Origin: Capnocytophaga cynodegmi DSM 19736
GTDB taxonomy: Bacteria; Bacteroidota; Bacteroidia; Flavobacteriales; Flavobacteriaceae
Direction of reading: 5' to 3'
Assembly: GCF_000379185.1 (NCBI RefSeq)
Contig: NZ_KB900738.1
Location: forward strand, 1-64,000
DNA: 64,000 bases
The notes under the pieces were generated by a model. That model was given only the letters and a program-made list of their open reading frames with translations, had not been told where the DNA came from and ran no database searches. Positions within the stretch are counted from its first letter, which is position 1. Every line of letters starts with the position of its first letter. The position numbers were made by a program, and so were the translations under genes. Below are positions 26,208-34,532 of the stretch, piece by piece.

Positions 26208-27242
26208 GTGAGTTACTTAATAAAACCTAACAATTACAAACCTCTTTTGGACTTGCAACAAACTGAATTAGGTATTCAGAAAATTAAAGACTTTTTCCAA
26301 GTAAATTTATCATCTGAGCTTCGTTTACGACGAGTAACAGCTCCGCTATTTGTTCTGCAAGGTACAGGATTAAACGACGATTTAAGCGGAACCGAACGTG
26401 CCGTCAATTTTCCTATCAAAGATATGAACGAACAACGTGCTGAAGTGGTACATTCACTCGCCAAATGGAAACGCGTAATGCTTGCTGACTATGGAATTGA
26501 AAAAGGTTATGGAATTTATACCGATATGAATGCCATTCGCGCTGATGAAGAACTCGGAAATTTACACTCTCTTTATGTTGACCAGTGGGATTGGGAAATG
26601 GTAATTTCAGAACAGCAACGTAATGTTACATTTCTCAAGAATATTGTTCAACGTATTTACGCCACACTATTGCGGACAGAATATTTGGTTTGTGAGAGTT
26701 TTTCCAAAATTAAACCCATATTACCTCCAGAAATTCATTTTATCCATTCGGAAGAACTATTACAACGTTACCCACAACTAACACCTAAAGAACGAGAAGC
26801 AGCTATTGCTAAGGAATTTGGAGCTGTTTTCATTATAGGGATTGGAGGAAAACTTTCCAATGGAGAAAAACACGACGGACGTGCACCCGACTATGACGAT
26901 TGGACTACATCAACAGGAAATTATGCGGGTTTAAATGGCGATATTATACTTTGGAATCCTATACTGGAACTTCCTTTTGAAATTTCCTCAATGGGAATAC
27001 GTGTAGACAAAGAAACTCTATTACGACAATTGCAATTAGAAGGTAAAGAAGACCGACTGAATTTATATTTTCACAAGAGATTAATAAACAATACCTTACC
27101 TCTTTCCATTGGTGGAGGCATCGGGCAATCCAGATTGTGTATGTTTTTGCTACATAAAGCTCATATTGGTGAAATTCAAGCAAGTATATGGCCAGATGAT
27201 ATGCGTAAAGAATGTAACAAACACAATATCCCGCTGATATAA
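26208..27242 (+). CDS. asnA: Aspartate-ammonia ligase (asparagine synthetase A)
   Basis: Makes asparagine from aspartate, ATP and ammonia, without glutamine. The 344-residue protein has class II synthetase-like blocks: RRVTAPLFVLQGTGLNDDLSG, HSLAKWKR, GIYTDMNAIRADE, HSLYVDQWDWE, and near the C-terminus GGGIGQSRLCMFLLHKAHIGEIQ. The start is GTG (26208). It lies 76 bp after trpA with no strong terminator between, so partial co-transcription with trp is possible. AsnA rather than the glutamine-dependent AsnB is clear from the sequence. Confidence 0.95.
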   Translation: MSYLIKPNNYKPLLDLQQTELGIQKIKDFFQVNLSSELRLRRVTAPLFVLQGTGLNDDLSGTERAVNFPIKDMNEQRAEVVHSLAKWKRVMLADYGIEKGYGIYTDMNAIRADEELGNLHSLYVDQWDWEMVISEQQRNVTFLKNIVQRIYATLLRTEYLVCESFSKIKPILPPEIHFIHSEELLQRYPQLTPKEREAAIAKEFGAVFIIGIGGKLSNGEKHDGRAPDYDDWTTSTGNYAGLNGDIILWNPILELPFEISSMGIRVDKETLLRQLQLEGKEDRLNLYFHKRLINNTLPLSIGGGIGQSRLCMFLLHKAHIGEIQASIWPDDMRKECNKHNIPLI

Positions 27243-27298
27243 GTAAGTTTTTCAATCTCAAGTTCGATGGTTCTGTTTTTTAATTCATAATAAATTTG

Positions 27299-27306
27299 TA
27301 TCTTTG
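27299..27306 (+). promoter_or_regulatory. ssrA -7 promoter element
   Basis: TATCTTTG (TAnnTTTG) lies 27 nt upstream of the mature tmRNA 5' end. The -33 region is only a T run. The short spacer leaves a precursor leader of about 20 nt to be trimmed. Confidence 0.5.
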
Positions 27307-27333
27307 CCTCAAGTTCATACAAAGAACCTGAAT

Positions 27334-27733
27334 GGGGTCGATCGGTTTTGACAGTAAGTCGAATTGAAATGTAAGCATACCGAGCTATGAAATTAATGCT
27401 CGTTAATCTCTATTTCAAACTTTTTAAATGGCGAGAATAACTACGCTCTTGCTGCCTAATCTGAAGTTTAGTAAGATTTCTGGCTAAGTCTCTACAAGGT
27501 AGGGAAGCGAGATGTCTCTGAAAAGCCCTTGTTGACGGCGATTCGTACAGAGGCACCATAAAAGTCAACATTGAATCGGATGATGGTTTCCGCTGAAGAT
27601 TTGGATTTTAGGGAACTAAGCGTGTTGTGGGCGGTTTTTGGTCAGCAACCCGACGAAAATCAAACAAAAACTAAGTATGTAGAAAGCCTTTGAATTGCTT
27701 ATTTGGACGAGAGTTCGATTCTCTCCGACTCCA
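27334..27733 (+). ncRNA. ssrA: Transfer-messenger RNA
   Basis: tmRNA rescues stalled ribosomes and tags the unfinished protein. The acceptor arms GGGGTCG (27334-27340) and CGACTCC (27726-27732) pair over 7 bp with one G-U, followed by discriminator A at 27733; the T-arm GAGAG-TTCGATT-CTCTC lies just inside. The tag frame at 27430-27459 reads GENNYALAA then TAA, typical of Bacteroidota. After the discriminator the genome reads CAT, so CCA is not encoded and must be added. One-piece, not permuted. Confidence 0.96.
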
Positions 27734-27767
27734 CATTACAAACTGTGTATAAAACTATTAAAAAATG

Positions 27768-27799
27768 AAACAGGAACTACTATTAGTTCCTGTTTTTCT
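27768..27799 (+). terminator. ssrA terminator
   Basis: AAACAGGAACTA (27768-27779) with TAGTTCCTGTTT (27784-27795), 4-nt loop and a T-rich tail, 35 nt beyond the tmRNA 3' end. Confidence 0.85.
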
Positions 27800-27948
27800 T
27801 TTATTATGTACAAATTTATCTTCAATTGCTTAAAAACAAAGAAAATTTACTTAATCAATAAGTATTCTCCTTAACTTTCACAGCTTTAAAACTTGTTATT
27901 TTGTTACTTTTCTGCTATTTTTGCCAGGAAACCAACATTTTTCTTGTT

Positions 27949-29892
27949 ATGAAGCATTCTATAATTATCGCTTTTTGTCTATTTTTTGGCATCAGCACGG
28001 CACAAAACACCAAACCTTTTGTAATTCCTGAACTTAGCCAGTGGCAACAGGGTAAGGGGAGCTTCACAATTTCCGAAAAAACATCTATTTCAGCAGATAT
28101 GAAATCGGCAGAGGTGGCACAAGCCTTTACTGATGATTTCAAAACGATGTTTGGAAAAAATCTGAAAATAAACAACTCAAAATCAGACATTCATTTTGAA
28201 ATACATTCAGATATTTTGAAGGATAAAGGGGAAGAAGCCTACCAAATTGAAATTGGGAAACAGGTAAAAGTTAGTGCAAATTCCACCAAAGGGCTGTATT
28301 GGGCCACACGTACTTTGTTGCAACTTTCCGAACAATCTTTTGACTTGCCCTGCGGAACCATCATAGACTATCCGCAATATCCCCTTCGTGGTTTTATGCT
28401 CGATGTTGGCAGAAAGTTCTTTACCATTGATTACCTCAAATCGGTAGTGAAATTGATGGCTTACTACAAGATGAATACCTTTCAAATTCACTTGAATGAC
28501 AATGGGTTCAAGAAATTTTTCAATGAGGATTGGGACAAAACCTATTCCGCGTTTCGGTTGGAAAGCACCTCTTTCCCTGGTCTTGCTGCAAAAGATGGGC
28601 ATTACACCAAAGATGAATTCCGTGAACTTCAAATAGATGCTCTAAAACAGGGAGTTACCATCATTCCAGAAATTGATGCTCCTGCACACACATTGGCTTT
28701 TGCTCATTATCTGCCCGAAATCGGAAGTGATAAATACGGTAAAGACCACGTCGACTTATTCAATCCGAAAACTTATGAATTTCTTAATCAGTTATTTAAA
28801 GAATATCTGGAAGGCGAAAATCCCGTTTTTGTAAATCCGCTAGTACATATCGGCACAGACGAATACAACAATGAAGACCCCGAAGTGGTAGAGAAATTTC
28901 GCTATTTTACAGACTATTACATCAAATATATCGAAAGTTTCGGAAAAAAAGCAGCACTTTGGGGAGCTTTGACTCACGCCAAGGGCAAAACTCCTGTAAA
29001 AGTGGAAGATGTACTGATGTTTTGCTGGTACAACGGATATGCCGAACCTCGCGATATGATTGCTTTGGGATATGATGTGGTTAGCATTCCTGATGGATTG
29101 GTGTACATTGTCCCACAAGCAGGATATTATTACGATTACTTGAATATTAAAAAGTTATATGAAAGTTGGACGCCAGCTACCATCGGAAAAGAAGTTTTTG
29201 AAGAAAATCATCCTCAAATTAAAGGTGGAATGTTTGCCGTTTGGAACGACCATTGCGGAAACGGAATCAGTCAGCAAGATGTTTATCATCGAGTATTTCC
29301 AGCAATACAAACGCTTTCTGTAAAGATGTGGAACGGAAAAAACACAACGCTCCCTTTTGCTGACTTCAACAAGAAACGCCTCTTGCTTAGTGAAGCTCCT
29401 TCGGTAAACGTATTAGGACGTCCTGAAAAAAACGAAAAAGGTGTGGTTTTTGAAATCAAAAATCCTGAAAAAGGTAAAGAATTGGGGCAAAAACTGACCG
29501 ATATCGGCTATGATTACCGAGTAACTTTCTACATCAATGCCAAGAGTAATCCAAAAGGAACTGCTTTATTTACTTCTGATTACGCAACTTTCTATTTATC
29601 AGATCCTAAAAGTGGAAAAGTAGGTTTTAGCCGTGATGGATACGACTATCAATTCAATTATTTTCTGCCGACAAACAAAAAGCTGAAAATCATTGTTAAG
29701 GGAACTAATAAATCGACTTCATTGTACGTAAACGATGAACTTATCGAAACCTTAGAAATTGTTCCGCATAAAGATGATGCTCATTTGGACAAACCCAGAA
29801 AATGGGTACAAACCTTAGTTTTCCCACTCAAAAAATTAGAACACTTCAACGGAAAAATCACCGATTTAAAAGTAGAATATTTGAAAGATTGA
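27949..29892 (+). CDS. Secreted GH20 beta-N-acetylhexosaminidase
   Basis: A 647-residue glycoside hydrolase predicted to remove terminal GlcNAc or GalNAc from host or dietary glycans. I use ATG 27949, which gives a clean signal peptide (MKHSIIIAFCLFFGISTAQ), rather than the TTG at 27901 whose extension overlaps promoter-like sequence. The order is a GH20b-like N-terminal domain (about 20-140), the catalytic barrel (about 145-470, with RGFMLDVGRKF, HLNDNG and IPEIDAPAHT) and a C-terminal beta-sandwich (about 490-645). The acid/base pair is Asp304-Glu305 in HIGTDE, where most relatives have GGDE or GADE. No lipoprotein cysteine follows the signal. Single-gene unit. Confidence 0.88.
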   Translation: MKHSIIIAFCLFFGISTAQNTKPFVIPELSQWQQGKGSFTISEKTSISADMKSAEVAQAFTDDFKTMFGKNLKINNSKSDIHFEIHSDILKDKGEEAYQIEIGKQVKVSANSTKGLYWATRTLLQLSEQSFDLPCGTIIDYPQYPLRGFMLDVGRKFFTIDYLKSVVKLMAYYKMNTFQIHLNDNGFKKFFNEDWDKTYSAFRLESTSFPGLAAKDGHYTKDEFRELQIDALKQGVTIIPEIDAPAHTLAFAHYLPEIGSDKYGKDHVDLFNPKTYEFLNQLFKEYLEGENPVFVNPLVHIGTDEYNNEDPEVVEKFRYFTDYYIKYIESFGKKAALWGALTHAKGKTPVKVEDVLMFCWYNGYAEPRDMIALGYDVVSIPDGLVYIVPQAGYYYDYLNIKKLYESWTPATIGKEVFEENHPQIKGGMFAVWNDHCGNGISQQDVYHRVFPAIQTLSVKMWNGKNTTLPFADFNKKRLLLSEAPSVNVLGRPEKNEKGVVFEIKNPEKGKELGQKLTDIGYDYRVTFYINAKSNPKGTALFTSDYATFYLSDPKSGKVGFSRDGYDYQFNYFLPTNKKLKIIVKGTNKSTSLYVNDELIETLEIVPHKDDAHLDKPRKWVQTLVFPLKKLEHFNGKITDLKVEYLKD

Positions 29893-29920
29893 TAAGAAAG
29901 CATATGGTATCAAGTATTTT

Positions 29921-29948
29921 GTCAGACTGAGCGAAGTCACAGCCTGAC
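29921..29948. repeat. REP-like imperfect palindrome
   Basis: GTCAG...CTGAC with an inner CTG/CAG and GACTTCGCTC-type core (GACTGAGCGAAGTCACAGCC) downstream of the GH20 gene. Such GACTTCGCTCAG elements recur in many Bacteroidota genomes; only one copy is in this window, so the repeat status is inferred. Confidence 0.4.
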
Positions 29949-29960
29949 AATGAAAATTGA

Positions 29961-30000
29961 AAAACAAAGGGAATGTAGTTAATCACATTCCCTTTGTTTT
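29961..30000. terminator. Bidirectional terminator after the GH20 gene
   Basis: A perfect 16-bp stem (29961-29976 with 29985-30000, core CAAAGGGAATGT) with an 8-nt loop between convergent genes; T runs occur on both strands. Confidence 0.85.
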
Positions 30001-30210
30001 TTAAAGTTCTTCTTTATATTCCAAAATATCAGCAGGTTGGCAGTCAAGTGCTTTACAAATAGCTTCGAGGGTGCTAAATCGGATGGCTTTGGCTTTTCCT
30101 GTTTTCAAAATGGAAAGGTTGGAAAGCGTTAAACCCACTTTTTCCGAAAGCTCATTTAACGATATTTTTCGCTTTGCCATCATTACATCTAAATTTACAA
30201 TAATTGGCAT
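30001..30210 (-). CDS. XRE-type transcriptional regulator
   Basis: A 69-residue protein that is just one helix-turn-helix domain of the Cro/CI (YozG-like) type: MMAKRKISLNELSEKVGLTL, SNLSILKTGKAKAIRF recognition region and STLEAICKALDCQPADILEY. It follows the DUF2975 gene by 4 nt in the same transcript. Such a pair, membrane protein plus minimal repressor, is widespread, and the regulator probably controls its own operon; the signal is unknown. Confidence 0.9.
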   Translation of the reverse strand: MPIIVNLDVMMAKRKISLNELSEKVGLTLSNLSILKTGKAKAIRFSTLEAICKALDCQPADILEYKEEL

Positions 30211-30214
30211 AATA

Positions 30215-30754
30215 TCAAATAGTTAAATCGTTTTCTTCTTGTAAATCTGTTCCTTTTTTAAAAATGTAAGCAAGTACATACATCGTTGACCCTAAAAGAA
30301 GTATTATTCCCATATCCGATGCCATTCTACGGTTAAATTCTTGGTATGACGAGGTGTTAATAAAAATAAAATCACTTATGGCTTGAAAAATAAATATGAA
30401 GCAACTCAAAGAAATAGCTATTTTGCTGATTTTTAAAAAATTGTCAGCCAATTTCTCTTTAAAAAACGAGTTGTTCACATTTAATTTTGAGACAGATTTA
30501 GCCGCTATCAAACTCATATAAATTTTTGATAAGGCAATAATTAACTCAAAAAAAACAATAATTCCGTAATAAATTGGGTGATTTTGGAAGAACATCAATT
30601 TTCTACCCCAGCTTGATGTGCTGTTCTCTCTCGAAAAAATGAAAGGAGATATGAATTCGAACAACATTCGTATTGCATCAAAAGAAAATATCACTAATAT
30701 CAACCAAACAGTTAATTTAATGAGTTGAAAATCGGAAGATGTAATCTTTTTCAT
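30215..30754 (-). CDS. DUF2975 family membrane protein
   Basis: A 179-residue integral membrane protein with four hydrophobic segments (about residues 12-35, 55-80, 105-130, 145-165). It matches the DUF2975 pattern, a family almost always adjacent to a small XRE regulator like the one at 30001-30210. The function is not known. A -7-like TATATTTG lies at 30787-30780 on the minus strand, about 25 nt before the ATG. Confidence 0.8.
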   Translation of the reverse strand: MKKITSSDFQLIKLTVWLILVIFSFDAIRMLFEFISPFIFSRENSTSSWGRKLMFFQNHPIYYGIIVFFELIIALSKIYMSLIAAKSVSKLNVNNSFFKEKLADNFLKISKIAISLSCFIFIFQAISDFIFINTSSYQEFNRRMASDMGIILLLGSTMYVLAYIFKKGTDLQEENDLTI

Positions 30755-30871
30755 TGTATCTGATTTTAAAATTATGATGCAAATATAATAAATATTTATT
30801 GAAAAACAATAAATAGTTTTTATTTTTCATTGAATATGTGATTTTCAAATTTTTCTTTGAAAGGAAATATT

Positions 30872-30879
30872 TATCTTTG
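30872..30879 (+). promoter_or_regulatory. -7 promoter element ahead of the truncated acyltransferase gene
   Basis: TATCTTTG (TAnnTTTG). A CTTTG lies only 12 nt upstream, shorter than usual, so the -33 is doubtful. It sits about 98 nt ahead of the first usable ATG of the 30977-31711 frame. Confidence 0.4.
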
Positions 30880-30976
30880 CCTAATCTTGAAATAGCTGCA
30901 GTTCAGTGCGGTGTAGATTTGATTAACAACATATTTTATCAGGAATAAATGAGAATAGGGATTTTCAGAGCCTACG

Positions 30977-31711
30977 ATGCTCATTACCAATTGTAGTTTT
31001 GAGTATATGAAGATTTTTATTGAAAAAGCTGGTTTTGAATCTTTTGTAAGACTATGTCAATATCAAGTTCCGCTAACAGAAAATGTTCTGGAACGTTACC
31101 AAAAATTCACTCAACGTGTAGAAGCCCAACAAAATATCACCGTTCACGAATTTACCCGGACCAGACAGGTACGTCCCTTTATCGCAGGAGTTTTTGAATT
31201 GATAAACAATTCGTATAAAGATATTTACGGATTTTCACCTGTAACAAAAAAAGAAACCGAGGAGTTTGCCAATCGCTTCTTACCACTGCTTAATCCCAAA
31301 CTTATAAAAATTATTTGTGACCTTAGCGGAAAAGTCATCGCCTTTGTAATTGCAATGCCCGATTTGAGCGAAGGTATCCGTAAAGCTAAAGGACGTTTAC
31401 TTCCATTAGGTTGGTCTCATATATTACAAGCTTCCCGAAAATCAAAAAAATTGATGTTGCTTCTGGGTGCTATCGCCCCCGAAATGCAAAACAAAGGCTT
31501 AGATGCCGTATTAGCGACCAAATTGTTTACCTCTGCCCTGACACTTGGTTTTCAAGAAATAGACAGCCACCTGATTATGGAGAAAAACCTAAAAATGCGT
31601 AGTGAAACAGAACGTCTGTCCAATCATAAATTATATAAAGAATATACGATTTATAAAAAATCCATTGAATTTATAAAAAAGAAAGTCTTGAAAATTCAAG
31701 ACTTCTTTTAA
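30977..31711 (+). CDS. N-terminally truncated GNAT-like protein (possible pseudogene)
   Basis: A 244-residue frame that corresponds to the C-terminal two thirds of a ~370-390-residue family of GNAT-fold proteins. Landmarks of the family are visible: FELINNSYKDIYGFSPVT, FLPLLNPKLIKII, FVIAMPDLSEGIRKAKGRLLPLGW and LGAIAPEMQNKGLDAVL. The N-terminal third is missing: the frame is closed upstream by TAG at 30956, and no matching coding sequence is visible before it. The first ATG follows a short out-of-frame ORF (30949-30996). It may still be expressed as a half-protein, as a promoter-like box is retained. Confidence 0.6.
   Translation: MLITNCSFEYMKIFIEKAGFESFVRLCQYQVPLTENVLERYQKFTQRVEAQQNITVHEFTRTRQVRPFIAGVFELINNSYKDIYGFSPVTKKETEEFANRFLPLLNPKLIKIICDLSGKVIAFVIAMPDLSEGIRKAKGRLLPLGWSHILQASRKSKKLMLLLGAIAPEMQNKGLDAVLATKLFTSALTLGFQEIDSHLIMEKNLKMRSETERLSNHKLYKEYTIYKKSIEFIKKKVLKIQDFF
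31683..31709 (+). terminator. Terminator overlapping the end of the 30977-31711 frame
   Basis: AAGTCTTGA and TCAAGACTT with a 4-nt loop, then CTTTTAA; the stop codon falls in the T tail. Overlap of stop and terminator is compact but not rare. Confidence 0.65.
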
Positions 31712-31743
31712 GTATTTATTTATAATAACATCAATTTATTCAC

Positions 31744-34473
31744 TTATGACTTCTTTCTTTTATTTAGAAAACGACCTATTTCACCTAACCAAAGTACAAA
31801 GCTCGTTCCTCCTATAATTATAAGCCAATCAACTGTTTTCAAAGGTGTTACGCTAAACATTTCTCCTCCAAAAGTAGTGATAAAAATCTGCCCCAAAATA
31901 ATTATAAAAGCAATTAACATAAATCCTTGACTTTTTCCCATTTGGTTCAAGGTGCTTTTTCCTGTTCGGTAGGCCTTAGCGTTGAACATATTCCAAAATT
32001 GAAGCATTACAAAAATGGAGAAAAACAATGATAATTCATAAGCAGTAAGACCATTAGGTACTTTTGAAAAATCAAGGAAATATCGGAAATAATCCGAAAT
32101 AGAAAATTGTGTAAGCGATTGGATATCCGTATGTTTAAAATATTGCACAAATCCAAAAAGCAATACTACAAAAAATCCTCCCACTCCAAAAATAATTCGG
32201 GACATTACTGGAGTTACAATGTTTGTATTTCTCTTTCTTGGGAGGTCATTCATCACTTCTTTACTTGGTGGCAGTGATGCCAATGCCAACGCTGCAAAAG
32301 TATCCATAATCAAGTTTACCCAGAGCATTTGTGTAACCGTAAGTGGCGATTCTGTTCCCAAAAAAGCTCCAAGAAGCACTATAATACAAGCTACAACATT
32401 GATTGTCAATTGAAATAAAATAAATCGTTGGATATTCAAATACAGAGAACGCCCCCACATAACTGCTTTTCCGATACTTGTAAATGAATTATCCAAAATG
32501 GTAATATCACTGGCTTCCTTAGCCACTGAAGTTCCATCACCCATTGAAAGCCCTACCTGTGCTGCTTTGAGAGCAGGAGCGTCATTGGTTCCATCACCTG
32601 TTACAGCTACTACCTCATTTTTCTGTTGTAGTAAATTAACTAAACGAGCTTTATCCAGCGGACGAGCCCTTGAAAGTACTCGTAAATCACCTAATCTCTT
32701 TATTAATTCCTCATCATTCATCTCAGCAAACTCTGCCCCTGTTAGCATATTTTTATCGGAACAAGTTTCGTCCCAAAGCCCTATTTGTCGAGCAATTTCT
32801 TTAGCCGTTCCTGAGGTATCACCCGTTACTATTTTCACCTGAATTCCAGCATTTAAGCACTCTTCTATTGCTTGTGGCACATCATCTCTTACAGGGTCAC
32901 TTATAGCACAAATACCGATGAATTGCAAATCGTTCACAGCTAATTTTCCGTTTTCAAAAACAGTTGTTTTTTCATCAAAAACTTTGTAAGCAAAACCGAT
33001 GGTTCGCATTGCTTGTGACTGATACTGCAACAATCGCTCTTCAAAATCCTTTTGTGAAACGGAAGAATTTAATCCACTGGCTGAATGACAGAAGTTCATC
33101 ACAATTTCAGGAGCTCCTTTTACGTACAATATTCCTTTTCCAGCCTCGGGTGACTTCACAAAAGTTGCCATATACTTACGTTCCGTAGAAAAGGTTAACT
33201 GATTGATAATCTCTGCTTCTTCTCGAATAGGAAGATAATTTTTTCCTTGTTTATTTAACCAAAGTAGTAATGCTCCTTCGGTAGGATTTCCCAAAACTTG
33301 TGGTTTTTCTTTCTCTGAAAAATCAATATAAGCAGTAGAATTTATCGCCATTGACTCGGCTATAAGTTGAGAAAGCTTATCGTCTCCCATTTCTTTGAAA
33401 TTGGGAAAGAAAACTTCATAGATTTTCATTTGATTTTGAGTAAGCGTTCCCGTTTTATCAGTACAAATAACGGTAGTAGCTCCCATAGTTTCGCAAGCAT
33501 GCATTTTACGAACTAAATTATTGGTAGCCATCATACTACGCATACTATATGCCAAACTTAAAGTAACACTCATAGGCAACCCTTCTGGTACAGCTACCAC
33601 AATGATAGTAATAGCAATCATCACAGTATTAAGGAAATATCCTCCAAAACTAATCCAATCAATTGGCAAGTTTGATGAGTTTGAGAAATAAACCAATAAT
33701 CGACCAACGATTACCATAAGTGCTATACCATAACTCAACTTGGTAATGATACCTGCAAGTCTGTCAAGTTGTTCATTCAAAGGCGTTTTTATTGAATTAT
33801 CTATTTGAACTCCCTCAAAAACTTTTCCGTACTCTGTATTATCTCCTACTTGTTTTACCTCAAAAATGCAATGTCCATCTACAACCGAAGTGCCTCTACA
33901 AACATAATTGGAAGGATACGTAGCCTCCGATTCAAATTCCTCAGGATTTGTCGTTTTATGTACAACGGGTTCTCCTGTGAGAGTTGATTCATTGATTTGC
34001 AGAGAAATAGCTTCCAGAAGTTCACCATCAGCGGGGACTTCTTCACCTGTTTCTAAAACAACAACATCTCCTACAACAATATCATTCTTAAGAACTTGCG
34101 TAATATTATCATTACGAATAACTTTGTATAAAATATCGTCATTCACTTTATTGAGAATTTCAAATTGCTTATTGGCTTTTAGTTCAAAATAAAAAGCCAC
34201 ACCCGTTGCTAAAAAAATAGCAAACAGAATTCCTATAGGCTCTAAAAATACGTGAAAACCTTCACCCCCCGCAAAAAATTCATAACACGAAACTCCAAAA
34301 GAAGCAACTAAAGCTACAAGCAAAATAATTATGATTGGGTCGGAAAGTTTTTCTAAAAATTGCTTCCAAAGAGGCTCTCCTTGCACTGAAGTAAGCGAGT
34401 TACTACCAAATTTTTGACGACTTTCAAGCACTTGTGCATCTGAAAGACCTTTGTAATGTTTTTTTTCTGTCAT
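31744..34473 (-). CDS. Calcium-transporting P-type ATPase
   Basis: A 909-residue P2-type cation ATPase pumping Ca2+ (or a similar divalent ion) out of the cytosol. The A-domain TGEP is at 167-170; the membrane ion-site motif VPEGLP ends at residue 300; the phosphorylated aspartate is Asp339 in CTDKTGTLTQ; the nucleotide domain has KGAPE; the hinge has TGD and GDGTNDAPALK. Ten membrane segments can be traced, with NLIMDTFAALALA in M6. The PMCA-like spacing suggests a plasma-membrane calcium pump, but substrate identity from sequence alone is inference. It is downstream of the kinase cassette on the same strand, separated by about 60 bp. Confidence 0.9.
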   Translation of the reverse strand: MTEKKHYKGLSDAQVLESRQKFGSNSLTSVQGEPLWKQFLEKLSDPIIIILLVALVASFGVSCYEFFAGGEGFHVFLEPIGILFAIFLATGVAFYFELKANKQFEILNKVNDDILYKVIRNDNITQVLKNDIVVGDVVVLETGEEVPADGELLEAISLQINESTLTGEPVVHKTTNPEEFESEATYPSNYVCRGTSVVDGHCIFEVKQVGDNTEYGKVFEGVQIDNSIKTPLNEQLDRLAGIITKLSYGIALMVIVGRLLVYFSNSSNLPIDWISFGGYFLNTVMIAITIIVVAVPEGLPMSVTLSLAYSMRSMMATNNLVRKMHACETMGATTVICTDKTGTLTQNQMKIYEVFFPNFKEMGDDKLSQLIAESMAINSTAYIDFSEKEKPQVLGNPTEGALLLWLNKQGKNYLPIREEAEIINQLTFSTERKYMATFVKSPEAGKGILYVKGAPEIVMNFCHSASGLNSSVSQKDFEERLLQYQSQAMRTIGFAYKVFDEKTTVFENGKLAVNDLQFIGICAISDPVRDDVPQAIEECLNAGIQVKIVTGDTSGTAKEIARQIGLWDETCSDKNMLTGAEFAEMNDEELIKRLGDLRVLSRARPLDKARLVNLLQQKNEVVAVTGDGTNDAPALKAAQVGLSMGDGTSVAKEASDITILDNSFTSIGKAVMWGRSLYLNIQRFILFQLTINVVACIIVLLGAFLGTESPLTVTQMLWVNLIMDTFAALALASLPPSKEVMNDLPRKRNTNIVTPVMSRIIFGVGGFFVVLLFGFVQYFKHTDIQSLTQFSISDYFRYFLDFSKVPNGLTAYELSLFFSIFVMLQFWNMFNAKAYRTGKSTLNQMGKSQGFMLIAFIIILGQIFITTFGGEMFSVTPLKTVDWLIIIGGTSFVLWLGEIGRFLNKRKKS

Positions 34474-34532
34474 TGTTAATTTAATTTTCGCAAATAGTTT
34501 TTGAAAGATAGAGAACTAAAAAACTCTATAAA

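Noticed and set aside
27901-27948. Longer start for the GH20 protein at TTG 27901
   Set aside because: The extension covers a TATTTTTG box (27916-27923) and hides the signal peptide; ATG 27949 fits better.
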